Notes under the pieces: model-generated
Seen by the model: the letters and a program-made list of their open reading frames with translations, nothing else
Databases searched by the model: none
Told to the model about the DNA's origin: nothing
Translations under genes and position numbers: made by a program
From: Flammeovirgaceae bacterium UBA7330
GTDB lineage: Bacteria; Bacteroidota; Bacteroidia; Cytophagales; Cyclobacteriaceae
DNA: 64,000 nt
Assembly (NCBI GenBank): GCA_002471275.1
Contig: DKPQ01000025.1
Span: 62,001-126,000, forward strand
Reading direction: 5' to 3'
Shown: piece by piece, positions 51,304 to 59,998 of the stretch
How the letters are laid out: each line of letters opens with the position of its first letter
Numbering within the stretch: the stretch's first letter is position 1

Positions 51304-53139
51304 TTAATTAGTTTCAATTTCGTATGAAACTGAAGCTGAATAGTAATACATAATCACACCAGAATGAACTACTAATTTTATATAGTAACTCCAGTTTTCG
51401 TTATCGACTATTTCATAGCTTGGATCAACTGTTGTGGTTGAAATTAACTGAGCTCCAACATCAGTGGTTGTGCTTGTAGTAGCAATTAGATTTTCTGTTT
51501 GGAAATCCACGCCGTGTCTGTATAATTGAGCGGAGGTTGAGGTACCTGCATCCTGCTCAAACATTCTCATTCTGAGGCCTGTGATTTTTGCACCATGAGG
51601 CAACGAAACGGTACCGGTAAGAATGACAGCATCACCAATTGTTCCTCCATAGACCCTTCTATAGAATCCATTTGAATTTCCAGAAGTGTAGTAAACATTA
51701 TTTAAGTTATAAGCAATACTGAATGCTGAGTTATGAATTGAAGAAAATCCAACTTTTGGACTGTTATAAGCAAATACATCTGCCTTTACAGAATCACTTG
51801 CCTGAATATCGCCAACCACACTCAATTTTTTCTGAGGAGAGGTAGTTCCAATCCCCACATTCACACTGGAATTTCCCAGTACCATGCTGTTGTTTTGTGA
51901 AACGACCGCTCCAAATCCAATGGCAGAAGCATTGGTCAAGCCATCCACACCCACACTGGCGTCAGTTCCAATGAGCGTATTGTAATTTCCATTAACATGT
52001 TCTACACCTACTGCATTGCTTCCTGTATTATACCCGATGGCTACATTGAAATCTCCACTTACATGCGGTCTCAAGGCATTTCCTCCTATTGCAGTGTTGC
52101 CGGTCCCTGTACTTTTTTCAAGCGCAAAAGAACCCATGGCGGTATTATCACTTGATGTGATATTGGCGGCAAGAGCCCCATGACCAACGGCTGTGTTTCT
52201 GTTACCCTCGGTATTATTCAAAAGTGCTGCAGCACCTACTGAAGCATTTTGTTGACCAATGGTATTTAAAGCCATAGCTCCGTCACCGACTGCTGTATTC
52301 TGATGTCCGCTAGTATTGTTAAAAAGCGAATTATAACCAACTGCCACGTTTCTCTGCCCATCAATGTTGGCTTCCATAGCATTGGCACCAATCGCAGTAT
52401 TGTAAAAGCCGGTAGTATTGGCGTTCAATGTATTGTTACCCAGGGATACATTTTCCACACCATCAGTGTTTTGTAATTGCGACTGGAAACCTACAGCCAC
52501 ATTGTTGGAGCTGATTGTGTTGGCATTTAATGCCTGGTACCCAATGGCAATGTTAGTACCTCCAGTTGTGTTGCTCCCTAACGCATAAGATCCAATGGCT
52601 GTATTCTGTGAGCCGCCGTTATTGCTTTCCAATGCACCTGTGCCAAAAGCTTCATTAAAAAACCCGCTCCCCTGCTCTTTGGTAAAAGAGTAATAACCAA
52701 GAGCGGTATTGGTTTGATCCACAATCCCCGCTTTTTGATCGAGCATCCTGAAGACAATACTGTCTGTTCCTACCAATGCTTTTGATGTCTGGGCGAAAGG
52801 AACAGCCTGTAAAGCGATTTGTGGTGAAAGTGTTTCACTAGCAATGGTAATTTCGAGATACAGCGGTTGATAGAAGTCATCAATTTCTAATGGTGTCACC
52901 GACCCCAGCTGTACATTGATTAGCCCATTGGTCACCTGTACAGTAGGTTGGGTTTCCGTCCACATGGAATTACTTAGATCATCAAAAAGCTCAAAATCCA
53001 TGCTGTATGTCCCGTCGGCAACTGGAATGGTTGTCCCGGGTGTGGTTAGGTTGGCCTGGAAACTAATTGTATTCGGGGTTTGCGCCTTCCCATAAAAAGC
53101 CAGTAATAGTGTTAGGCAAATCAATAATTCCTTTCTCAT
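51304..53139 (-). CDS. Secreted YadA-head-like repeat protein (tail-fibre-like protein B)
   Basis: A 611-residue protein with a signal peptide (ending YGKAQ). The N-terminal domain (ISFQANLTTPGTTIPVADGT) matches protein A. Residues about 179-365 hold eleven 17-residue repeats of the pattern NTAIGxxALxxNTxGxx, the left-handed beta-roll of trimeric adhesin heads. A GIGTTSPQKKLSVVGDI motif and a C-terminal domain related to that of protein A follow (VKADVFAYNSPK). There is no membrane anchor of the YadA type and no T9SS domain. Probably a trimeric surface adhesin; anchoring is unknown. Confidence 0.8.
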   Translation of the reverse strand: MRKELLICLTLLLAFYGKAQTPNTISFQANLTTPGTTIPVADGTYSMDFELFDDLSNSMWTETQPTVQVTNGLINVQLGSVTPLEIDDFYQPLYLEITIASETLSPQIALQAVPFAQTSKALVGTDSIVFRMLDQKAGIVDQTNTALGYYSFTKEQGSGFFNEAFGTGALESNNGGSQNTAIGSYALGSNTTGGTNIAIGYQALNANTISSNNVAVGFQSQLQNTDGVENVSLGNNTLNANTTGFYNTAIGANAMEANIDGQRNVAVGYNSLFNNTSGHQNTAVGDGAMALNTIGQQNASVGAAALLNNTEGNRNTAVGHGALAANITSSDNTAMGSFALEKSTGTGNTAIGGNALRPHVSGDFNVAIGYNTGSNAVGVEHVNGNYNTLIGTDASVGVDGLTNASAIGFGAVVSQNNSMVLGNSSVNVGIGTTSPQKKLSVVGDIQASDSVKADVFAYNSPKVGFSSIHNSAFSIAYNLNNVYYTSGNSNGFYRRVYGGTIGDAVILTGTVSLPHGAKITGLRMRMFEQDAGTSTSAQLYRHGVDFQTENLIATTSTTTDVGAQLISTTTVDPSYEIVDNENWSYYIKLVVHSGVIMYYYSASVSYEIETN

Positions 53140-53251
53140 AATCTTTTGACTTTCATCGCAAAAAAACGGTTGGTAAAAACAAGTATTTGGGCGGTTAGGC
53201 TATCTTCGCGATCTAGTTTAGAGAACTAATTTAATTTAAAAAAATCAAATC

Positions 53252-54338
53252 ATGACAACTGATCAGTTGAAAGACTTGAAGGCGCGCGTCTCGGCCTTGA
53301 GGAGGTATCTTTGACTACGATAACCGAAAAAGTGAATTAGACGATTTGGAAATGGTGACGATGCAGCCGGATTTCTGGAATGACTCAGAAAAGGCTGAAG
53401 CCACCATGAAAACCATCAGGGGTATTAAAGGCTGGACCGATCAATACGAAGATGTCATCTCACATGTGGAAGACCTCGAAGCCCTGTATGAATTTCTCCA
53501 GGAAGGAGAGGGCACCGAGGATGAGGTAGATGCTGCATACGAAAAGGCCTTACAGGTAGTTGAGGACCTCGAGTTCAAAAAAATGCTTTCCGGTGAGGAG
53601 GATCAACTCTCCGCCATGCTGCAGATCACTCCGGGTGCTGGTGGTACCGAAAGCAATGACTGGGCTTCCATCCTGATGCGGATGTATATCATGTGGGGCG
53701 AGGCCAATGGCTACAAGGTCCGAGAGGTTGATTTTCAGGCCGGTGATGTGGCGGGAGTAAAGTCCGTCACCCTGGAGTTTGATGGTCCGCTGGCCTATGG
53801 ATATCTCAAATCCGAGAATGGAGTTCACCGGCTGGTACGGATATCTCCTTTCGATAGTGGTGGACGACGACACACCTCATTTGCCTCTGTGTATGTTTAC
53901 CCGGTGGTTGACGATAGCATCGAAATCGACATCAATCCGGCTGACGTGGAATTACATACTTCCAGATCCGGAGGTGCCGGAGGACAGAATGTAAACAAGG
54001 TAGAGACCAAGGTCCAGCTGACGCATAAACCAACAGGTATCGTTGTGGTCTGTCAAGTGGAGCGATCACAGCTTGCCAACAGGGAACGGGCCATGAAGAT
54101 GCTAAAATCACAGCTTTACCAGATCGAGGTAGAAAAGAGAAATGCAGAAAGGGACAAGATAGAGTCAGGGAAACAAAAAATTGATTTTGGTTCTCAGATA
54201 CGAAACTATGTCTTACACCCTTACAAGCTGGTGAAAGATGCCAGAACCGGTTACGAACGAACGGATGTACAAAATGTATTGGATGGAGACATTGGAGACT
54301 TCATCAAGACCTTTTTGTTGCATCAGGAAGAGGCGTAG
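53252..54338 (+). CDS. prfB: Peptide chain release factor 2 with programmed +1 frameshift
   Basis: The product is about 361 residues long and terminates translation at UGA and UAA. Reading begins with ATG at 53252 and gives 20 codons, the last CTT (53309-53311), before an in-frame TGA (53312-53314). An internal Shine-Dalgarno-like AGGAGG (53300-53305) precedes TAT CTT TGA C, the classic site where the ribosome skips one base to continue at GAC (53313). After the shift, the SPF stop-codon recognition motif (RISPFDSGG) and GGQ peptide-release motif (GGAGGQNVNK) are both present. The shift rate rises when RF2 is scarce. The second half alone would lack the N-terminus. Confidence 0.96.
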
Positions 54339-54340
54339 AT

Positions 54341-54379
54341 AGTAAGCAGTAGGCAGTAAGCAGTTAGCAGTTGGCAGTT
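54341..54379. repeat. Tandem 7-base repeats AGTWRGC
   Basis: Five uninterrupted heptamers follow the prfB stop: AGTAAGC, AGTAGGC, AGTAAGC, AGTTAGC, AGTTGGC, then AGTT. The period matches the array at 44074 but the unit differs. No hairpin is visible. Confidence 0.8.
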
Positions 54380-54411
54380 TTGCTGCAGCTTTTAGAAATC
54401 AAAAAGCAAGA

Positions 54412-55575
54412 ATGAGCGTATTTACCAGGTATTCGAAGGGGTTTTGGCTTTTGTGCTTTAGCTCTTTCTTATTTTTCTCATCCTTTACGATGGTTTTGCC
54501 GGAGCTACCTGGCTACTTGTCCAGAATGGGAGGGGAAGAATATATCGGGCTTATTATTTCTCTCTTTACGCTGACAGCGGGCATTTCGAGGCCTTTTAGC
54601 GGGAAGCTCACGGATCGCTGGGGCAGAATTCCGGTAATGGTTTTCGGAGCGGTAGTTAGTGGTATTGCTGCTTTATTGTACCCTATTCTTACTACCATCA
54701 TTGGGTTCTTCTTTGTCCGGCTTTTTCATGGTTTTTCTGCAGGTTTTAAACCCACAGCCACTTCCGCCTATATCGCAGACATTGTAGACCCGAAAAAAAG
54801 AGGAGAGGCATTGGGTATCAGCAGTTTTTTTGGGACGATTGGTATGGCCGCCGGACCAGCCATCGGCTCCACGATTTACCTGGAATTTGGGATGAATAGC
54901 CTGTTTTATATCAGCTGCGTCTTTGCCATGCTCTCGGTAGGGATCCTGGCCGGGATGAAAGAAACCCTTGAAAACAAGGAGCGCTTTAAGTTCTCGCTGT
55001 TGAAAATCAAAAAGACAGACATTTTTGAGCCGGCCGTTTTCGTGCCCTCCATTGTCATGATTCTTACCTGTTTTTCTTTCGGGACTGTACTGACGCTTTC
55101 TCCGGACTTCAGCACTTTCCTGGGGATCAACAACAAGGGACTGTTCTTCTCGGTTTTTACAGGCTCTTCACTGATTGTCAGGATCATCGGTGGCCGCTTG
55201 TCAGACCGATTTGGGCGTGAACGAATACTTTGGTTTAGCACAGTTATTCTGTTTGTCAGCATGACCATCATTGGCACTTCCGCAACACCCGCTCAATTTT
55301 TTACGGGGGCGTTTATTTTCGGTATAGGGTATGGTCTGAACTCACCGACCATTTTTGCCTGGACCATAGATCTGAGTCCGGGGGAAGGAAGAGGCAAAGG
55401 GATTGCTACCTTATTTATATTCCTTGAAGTGGGAATAGGGTTGGGCGCATTGATATCCGGTACGGCTTTTCAGGGAGACCATGGTCGCTTTCCATTCATA
55501 TTTATCATGGCGGGCGTATTTTCTTTGATTGCTTTTGCTTTTCTGATGTATCAAAGGAAAAAACAATATGCCTAG
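54412..55575 (+). CDS. MFS transporter
   Basis: A 387-residue inner-membrane transporter with 12 predicted helices. The signature loop between helices 2 and 3 is GKLTDRWGRIPVMVFG, and its second-half copy reads GRLSDRFGRERILWF. RLFHGFSAGFKPTATSAYIAD resembles motif C/antiporter regions of drug-efflux members. It overlaps the following lysoplasmalogenase gene by 8 bases, so the two are coupled. The substrate cannot be told from sequence; a drug/H+ antiporter is possible. Confidence 0.85.
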   Translation: MSVFTRYSKGFWLLCFSSFLFFSSFTMVLPELPGYLSRMGGEEYIGLIISLFTLTAGISRPFSGKLTDRWGRIPVMVFGAVVSGIAALLYPILTTIIGFFFVRLFHGFSAGFKPTATSAYIADIVDPKKRGEALGISSFFGTIGMAAGPAIGSTIYLEFGMNSLFYISCVFAMLSVGILAGMKETLENKERFKFSLLKIKKTDIFEPAVFVPSIVMILTCFSFGTVLTLSPDFSTFLGINNKGLFFSVFTGSSLIVRIIGGRLSDRFGRERILWFSTVILFVSMTIIGTSATPAQFFTGAFIFGIGYGLNSPTIFAWTIDLSPGEGRGKGIATLFIFLEVGIGLGALISGTAFQGDHGRFPFIFIMAGVFSLIAFAFLMYQRKKQYA

Positions 55576-56230
55576 GGTCATTCTTGCTGTCTATCTGGTC
55601 GTCGGGGCGTTAAACGTGGGCGCTCAGTATTTCGACATTCATGATTTGCATATCTATACCAAGCCGCTACTGATGCCCCTGTTGATATATCATCTGTATC
55701 GGTATGCTGATGGTACGATTACACTTCCCAGGATGCTGCTCGCCGTTTCCCTGTTTTTCTGCTGGATCGGTGACCTGTTGTTGATGGGCTCCGGCGATCT
55801 GTATTTTTTGGGTGGTCTGGTCTCATTCTTAATTGCTCATATTTTTTATGGTGTCGTTTTTTATCATGCGACCCATCAAAAGCCGAAATTGAAGGCTTTA
55901 CATCTTCTTCCGTTTTTGATTTATGGCATCCTGATCCTCAGTGTTTTAATTCCTCGTTCTGGTAATTTGACTTTTGGGATTGTTATATATGCCATCGGCA
56001 TTTTGGTGATGGCTTATCTAGCCAGTATAAGAAGACATGTGACAAGTGAAATGAGCTTTTACCTGGTGCTAGCAGGGGCAATTTTGTTTGTGATTTCAGA
56101 TACCTTAATCGCCCTTGATAAATTTTATGTCCCTTTGATCCTGAGTGATGTTTCCATCATGACCACTTACATTTTGGCTCAGCTGCTCATTGTGAGAGGT
56201 GTGTTGATTCACAAAAATCAGTCTTTGTAG
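55568..56230 (+). CDS. Lysoplasmalogenase-like membrane protein (YhhN/TMEM86)
   Basis: A 220-residue protein with seven to eight predicted membrane helices. The YhhN family cleaves the vinyl-ether bond of lysoplasmalogens. TKPLLMPLLIYHLY near the start, FFCWIGDLLLMGS (with the conserved Asp) and GAILFVISDTLIALDKF are the family blocks in order. Start overlaps the MFS gene by 8 bases; the 3' end overlaps the convergent gene by 13 bases. Whether the organism makes plasmalogens is unknown, so the role is by family only. Confidence 0.85.
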   Translation: MPRVILAVYLVVGALNVGAQYFDIHDLHIYTKPLLMPLLIYHLYRYADGTITLPRMLLAVSLFFCWIGDLLLMGSGDLYFLGGLVSFLIAHIFYGVVFYHATHQKPKLKALHLLPFLIYGILILSVLIPRSGNLTFGIVIYAIGILVMAYLASIRRHVTSEMSFYLVLAGAILFVISDTLIALDKFYVPLILSDVSIMTTYILAQLLIVRGVLIHKNQSL

Positions 56231-57111
56231 TAGAAGCTTACGCTTCCAAGGGCCACATCAATGTTGAAGGTAAGTAAATCCCTGGCTTTGGAGGAGTATG
56301 CCATGTTGACGTAAACATTCTTTTCTACCTGTTCAAATCCGGGTGCAATCTTCACACCGCAAAGTGGGGATTCTTTGAGGTAGATAATGATGGGAACGTT
56401 TTTATCCGGTATGATTATATCCAGGTTTCCTGCACCTACCGAAGCCTTTACATTACAGCGTTGGTTGGTGACTTCATCCAGGTCTAGCAAAGCTCGACCA
56501 AACCCGATATTGGCAATAATATGTTTAGCTCTGGCTAATTCCAGATGACTTGAAGTGAACGTACCCATATCCACCTGGACCTTGAATGTGTCCATTTCTA
56601 TTTTATTGGGTTTGTTCCTGTCGTAGTCTACGTTGATGTCTGCAGTACCTGACTTAAGCTTGAACGACTTAATAGATGCATTACTAAGATCGATATCTGC
56701 ATTGCCCACTCCGTAGTTTAAATCCAGCTTATAGATCTTTTTATCATCAAAATGGATTTTCCAATAATTGTTTTCTTCCTCGCTGGATCTGAGCATGGCA
56801 AACACGAGGCCATCGCCAAAGCTGGAAGACCTAAACTCCTGCAGGTCAAGCTGAGCCCTACAGGTATTTTTTTGGATTTGAAATTTGAAAGACGGATTGA
56901 TCTTTTCCAGATCAGGATTGCCGTAAATCACCAATGGGCTTTCAGCAAGATCCGGAGTAGCTTTTACGAAGCAATTTCCTGATGTGGCATGCAACGAAAA
57001 TGCAACCGTGTCAAACGCCACTTCGTCATTTAGTGAATAAAATTTCTTTAACTGCCCAAACGCAACTGAAAAAATCAGCACCAAAGTGGCTGATAAAATC
57101 ATCCTCAACAT
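56218..57111 (-). CDS. Exported beta-helix-like adhesin-type protein
   Basis: A 297-residue protein with an N-terminal signal peptide (ILSATLVLIFSVAFGQ). From about residue 125 it shows repeating short strands (KLDLNYGVGNADIDLSNASI, FKLKSGTADINVDYD, FKVQVDMGTF, IIANIGFGRALLDLD, VKASVGAGNLDIII) like the DUF4097/LiaF-type beta-helix found in many bacterial envelope proteins. Six cysteines are scattered but no catalytic motif is visible. It stands alone, with dnaJ 42 bases upstream. Function unknown. Confidence 0.65.
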   Translation of the reverse strand: MLRMILSATLVLIFSVAFGQLKKFYSLNDEVAFDTVAFSLHATSGNCFVKATPDLAESPLVIYGNPDLEKINPSFKFQIQKNTCRAQLDLQEFRSSSFGDGLVFAMLRSSEEENNYWKIHFDDKKIYKLDLNYGVGNADIDLSNASIKSFKLKSGTADINVDYDRNKPNKIEMDTFKVQVDMGTFTSSHLELARAKHIIANIGFGRALLDLDEVTNQRCNVKASVGAGNLDIIIPDKNVPIIIYLKESPLCGVKIAPGFEQVEKNVYVNMAYSSKARDLLTFNIDVALGSVSFYYKD

Positions 57112-57152
57112 GGTTGTAGATACGAAATATCAACCGTGAGGTTGCCTAAATA

Positions 57153-58277
57153 TTAAGCCCCGAAGAATTCACGCATGTTTTCAAAGAACCCTTTTTCACT
57201 TTTAGAGGGTTTTGGCTCAAAGTTTTCAGCTCCGCGAAGGCTTTCCAGAATGGCTGTTTCCTCTTTAGAAAGCGTTTTTGGTGTCCATACATTGACATGG
57301 ATGAGTTGATCTCCCACACCATAACCATCTACATCTTTGATGCCTTTTCCTCTGAGTCTCAGGATCTTTCCACTTTGGGTACCCGGCTCTATTTTAATTT
57401 TCACTTTACCACTGATGGTAGGCACTTCTACTGTGGTCCCCAGCGCTGCGTCCACGAAGCTGACGAAGAGTTCGTAGATCACGTTGTTGCCATCTCTTTT
57501 AAGTTGATCGTCAGTCGCCTCTTCAATCACGATCAGCAGATCACCTGGAACTCCGCCAGGTACTTCATTACCCTTTCCTGACATGGAAAGCTGCATGCCC
57601 TCGGCCACACCCTGTGGGATCTTGATTGAGATGATCTCTTCTTTGCGGCTCATGCCCATGCTGTCGGTACCTGAACCTCTTTTGTCCACGGTTTGGCCTG
57701 CACCACCACAGGTAGGACATGTGGTAGTTGAAACCATTTGACCAAGCATGGTATTCATGACCTTCCTTACCTGACCTGTTCCGTTGCAAGTACCACAATT
57801 CTTGAATGAAGTATTGGGATCAACAACGAGTCGGTTTACCTTGATTTTTTTCTCTACACCTTCGGCAATTTCTCTCAGGGTGAGTTTCAGTTTGATCCTC
57901 AGGTTGGTCCCTTTTCGGGTCCTTCTGCCACCGCTTCTGCCACCGCCAAAGAAACTGTCGAACGGACTGCCTCCGCCGCCACCGAAGATATCACCAAACT
58001 GGCTGAAGATATCTTCCATGTTCATGCCTCCACCGCTAAATCCACCGGCTCCGCCTACACCCTGATGACCAAACTGGTCATAGCGCTGACGTTTTTCGTC
58101 ATTGCTCAGTACTTCGTAGGCTTCAGCAGCTTCTTTAAACTTCTCCTCAGATTCTTTATCATCCGGGTTTTTATCAGGATGGTACTTGATGGCCATCTTA
58201 CGGTAGGCCTTCTTGATCTCATCCTTGGAAGCTGATTTGCTTACCCCTAATACATCGTAATAATCTCTTTTTGCCAT
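57153..58277 (-). CDS. dnaJ: Chaperone DnaJ with only one zinc site
   Basis: A 374-residue co-chaperone that delivers substrates to DnaK and triggers its ATPase. The J domain (1-70) has YHPDK; a Gly/Phe-rich region follows (about 75-115, with GGGGG runs). Only two CxxCxGxG motifs remain, CGTCNGTG and CPTCGGAG (the second and third of the usual four); the first and fourth, which together form zinc site I, are missing, while zinc site II is kept. C-terminal substrate-binding domains are normal (IPQGVAEGMQL). The start overlaps the grpE stop by one base (TAATG). Confidence 0.95.
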   Translation of the reverse strand: MAKRDYYDVLGVSKSASKDEIKKAYRKMAIKYHPDKNPDDKESEEKFKEAAEAYEVLSNDEKRQRYDQFGHQGVGGAGGFSGGGMNMEDIFSQFGDIFGGGGGSPFDSFFGGGRSGGRRTRKGTNLRIKLKLTLREIAEGVEKKIKVNRLVVDPNTSFKNCGTCNGTGQVRKVMNTMLGQMVSTTTCPTCGGAGQTVDKRGSGTDSMGMSRKEEIISIKIPQGVAEGMQLSMSGKGNEVPGGVPGDLLIVIEEATDDQLKRDGNNVIYELFVSFVDAALGTTVEVPTISGKVKIKIEPGTQSGKILRLRGKGIKDVDGYGVGDQLIHVNVWTPKTLSKEETAILESLRGAENFEPKPSKSEKGFFENMREFFGA

Positions 58278-58882
58278 TATGATTTAGCTCCTGTTACCAC
58301 TTTTGCGAACCTTACTACCTTGTCGTTCAGTGAATATCCATTTTCAATCACGTCCACCACTTTGCCTTCCAGCTTCTTGCCCGCAGGGGTCTGGGTAATG
58401 GCTTCCTGGATTTCAGGATCGAATTTGTCACCTGCTTTGATCTCAATCTTTTTCAAACCTTTCTGTTCCAGTACTTTTCGGAATTTATGATAGATGATCT
58501 CCAGTCCTTCTTTAGCCGTGTTTGATTCTTTTTCAGACTTCTCATCAAGAGATTTGAATGCCCTTTCAAAGTCATCCAGCACAGGCAAAAGATCCAGAAT
58601 CAAATCTTTTGTTGCCGTGCCAATAAGGTCAATCCTTTCTTTGGCCGTTCTCCTTCGGAAGTTTTCAAATTCAGAATACAGACGTAAATATTTGTCCTTC
58701 GATTCATCGAGCGCCTCTTTCAGTTGCTCAGTCTCGTCTTTTTCAGTCTCAGTTTCTGTATCCTCAGCATCAGACTCTTCTTGCTGTGCTTCAGCCTGGT
58801 TTACAGATTCCTCATTCAACTGCTCCTCTATTTGTTCTTCTTTTTTGCTTTCGATGTTTTCTTCCACTTTGTCCTTTTGCAT
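58277..58882 (-). CDS. grpE: Nucleotide exchange factor GrpE
   Basis: A 201-residue DnaK exchange factor. A long, very acidic coiled-coil N-terminus (KEEQIEEQLNEESVNQ to about residue 75) leads into the conserved LRLYSEFENFRRRTAKER helix and the C-terminal beta domain (PTN-like AITQTPAG, then ENGYSLNDKVVRFAKVV). The ATG at 58882 follows an AG-rich ribosome site; an open frame upstream is unrelated. A sigma-54-like site lies 32-48 bases upstream. It forms an operon with dnaJ; dnaK is elsewhere, the usual arrangement in Bacteroidota. Confidence 0.95.
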   Translation of the reverse strand: MQKDKVEENIESKKEEQIEEQLNEESVNQAEAQQEESDAEDTETETEKDETEQLKEALDESKDKYLRLYSEFENFRRRTAKERIDLIGTATKDLILDLLPVLDDFERAFKSLDEKSEKESNTAKEGLEIIYHKFRKVLEQKGLKKIEIKAGDKFDPEIQEAITQTPAGKKLEGKVVDVIENGYSLNDKVVRFAKVVTGAKS

Positions 58883-58913
58883 CTCTAGTCCTACTTTTAA
58901 CTGATTCAATTCG

Positions 58914-58930
58914 TCAATTTCTTTGCCAAA
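58914..58930 (-). promoter_or_regulatory. Sigma-54-like -24/-12 site upstream of grpE
   Basis: On the minus strand TTTGGCA (plus 58924-58930) and TTGA (plus 58914-58917) have exactly the spacing of a -24/-12 promoter (GG to G, 12 bases), with A in place of the final C. The predicted start leaves a leader of about 20 bases before the grpE ATG. Confidence 0.35.
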
Positions 58931-59014
58931 CAGCATGAAACTGACAAGATGACAGATCGTAATCCGTAAAATGGCCATTATACCATTTTTGGGTATTCAA
59001 ACCTGCCTAAAATG

Positions 59015-59998
59015 CTAGTTTAACGACCTCCAGATCATGTCTTTGAGCTCCACAAGGCCTTTTTGTGACACACTGGAAATGAAGACATGTGGAATATCGG
59101 GTACTTCTCTGGACATTTCTTTTTCCAATTCATCATCCAGCAGATCCGATTTGGTGATTGCCAGGAGGCGTTGTTTATCCAATAACTCCGGATTGTGTTT
59201 TTCCAGTTCCCTGATCAGGATTTCGTATTCTTTTTTGATGTTGTCTGTGTCGCAGGGGATCATAAACAGCAAAACGGAATTTCTCTCTATGTGTCGAAGG
59301 AATCTAAGCCCCAATCCCTTGCCCTCTGCTGCACCTTCAATGATACCGGGAATATCAGCGACCACAAAGGACTTATCATCCCGATAGGCCACCACCCCCA
59401 GGTTTGGTGTGAGTGTGGTAAATGGATAATCACCAATTTCGGGTTTGGCTGCAGAGATCACTGAAAGCAGGGTGGATTTTCCTGCATTGGGAAAACCGAC
59501 AAGACCTACATCTGCAAGTACTTTTAGCTCCAGAATGATCCATTTTTCTTCACCAGGTATTCCTGGTTGAGCATGTCGTGGAGCCTGCTGTGTGGATGAT
59601 TTAAAATGGACATTGCCACGACCGCCCATTCCCCCTTCCAGGAGAATCCCGGTCTGGCCATCTTCCATAATCTCCATGAGTGGTTCGCCAGTCTCTTCAT
59701 CACGTGCTATGGTTCCAATAGGTACCTCCAGCACCACATCTGCACCACCTGCCCCTGTACGCATTTGTCCTTCGCCATTGCCTCCGTTTTCAGCACTGAC
59801 GTGCTTCCTGTATTTCAGGTGGAGCAGTGTCCACAGCTGGGAGTTGCCTTTGAGGATGACATGGCCACCTCTGCCACCATCGCCACCGTCAGGACCTCCC
59901 TTGGGCACATACTTTTCCCTCCTGAAATGGGTGGATCCAGCACCACCGTTTCCGGATCTTGCATGGAACTTTACATAGTCTATGAAATTTGACTCCAT
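59015..59998 (-). CDS. obgE: GTPase Obg/CgtA
   Basis: A 327-residue ribosome-assembly GTPase. The glycine-rich Obg fold fills residues 1-158 (GNGGAGSTHFRREKYVPKGG, then GGDGGRGGHVILKG). The G domain has GFPNAGKSTLL (P-loop), VADIPGIIEGAAEGKGLG (switch II) and TKSDL (guanine specificity). No C-terminal OCT extension is present, as in most Bacteroidota. Its start overlaps the adk stop (TAATG), so adk and obgE form one operon. Confidence 0.97.
   Translation of the reverse strand: MESNFIDYVKFHARSGNGGAGSTHFRREKYVPKGGPDGGDGGRGGHVILKGNSQLWTLLHLKYRKHVSAENGGNGEGQMRTGAGGADVVLEVPIGTIARDEETGEPLMEIMEDGQTGILLEGGMGGRGNVHFKSSTQQAPRHAQPGIPGEEKWIILELKVLADVGLVGFPNAGKSTLLSVISAAKPEIGDYPFTTLTPNLGVVAYRDDKSFVVADIPGIIEGAAEGKGLGLRFLRHIERNSVLLFMIPCDTDNIKKEYEILIRELEKHNPELLDKQRLLAITKSDLLDDELEKEMSREVPDIPHVFISSVSQKGLVELKDMIWRSLN

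Noticed and set aside
41229..53139. Prophage, because of the tail-fibre-like proteins
   Set aside because: The proteins have Sec signal peptides and there are no capsid, terminase, integrase or lysis genes; the GIGT motif is also common in Bacteroidota surface proteins.
53312..53314. In-frame TGA in prfB as a sequencing error or pseudogene
   Set aside because: The internal Shine-Dalgarno and CTT TGA C context is the well-known programmed frameshift site.
57784..58065. Plus-strand proline-rich open frame opposite dnaJ
   Set aside because: It is the complement of the glycine-rich DnaJ segment.
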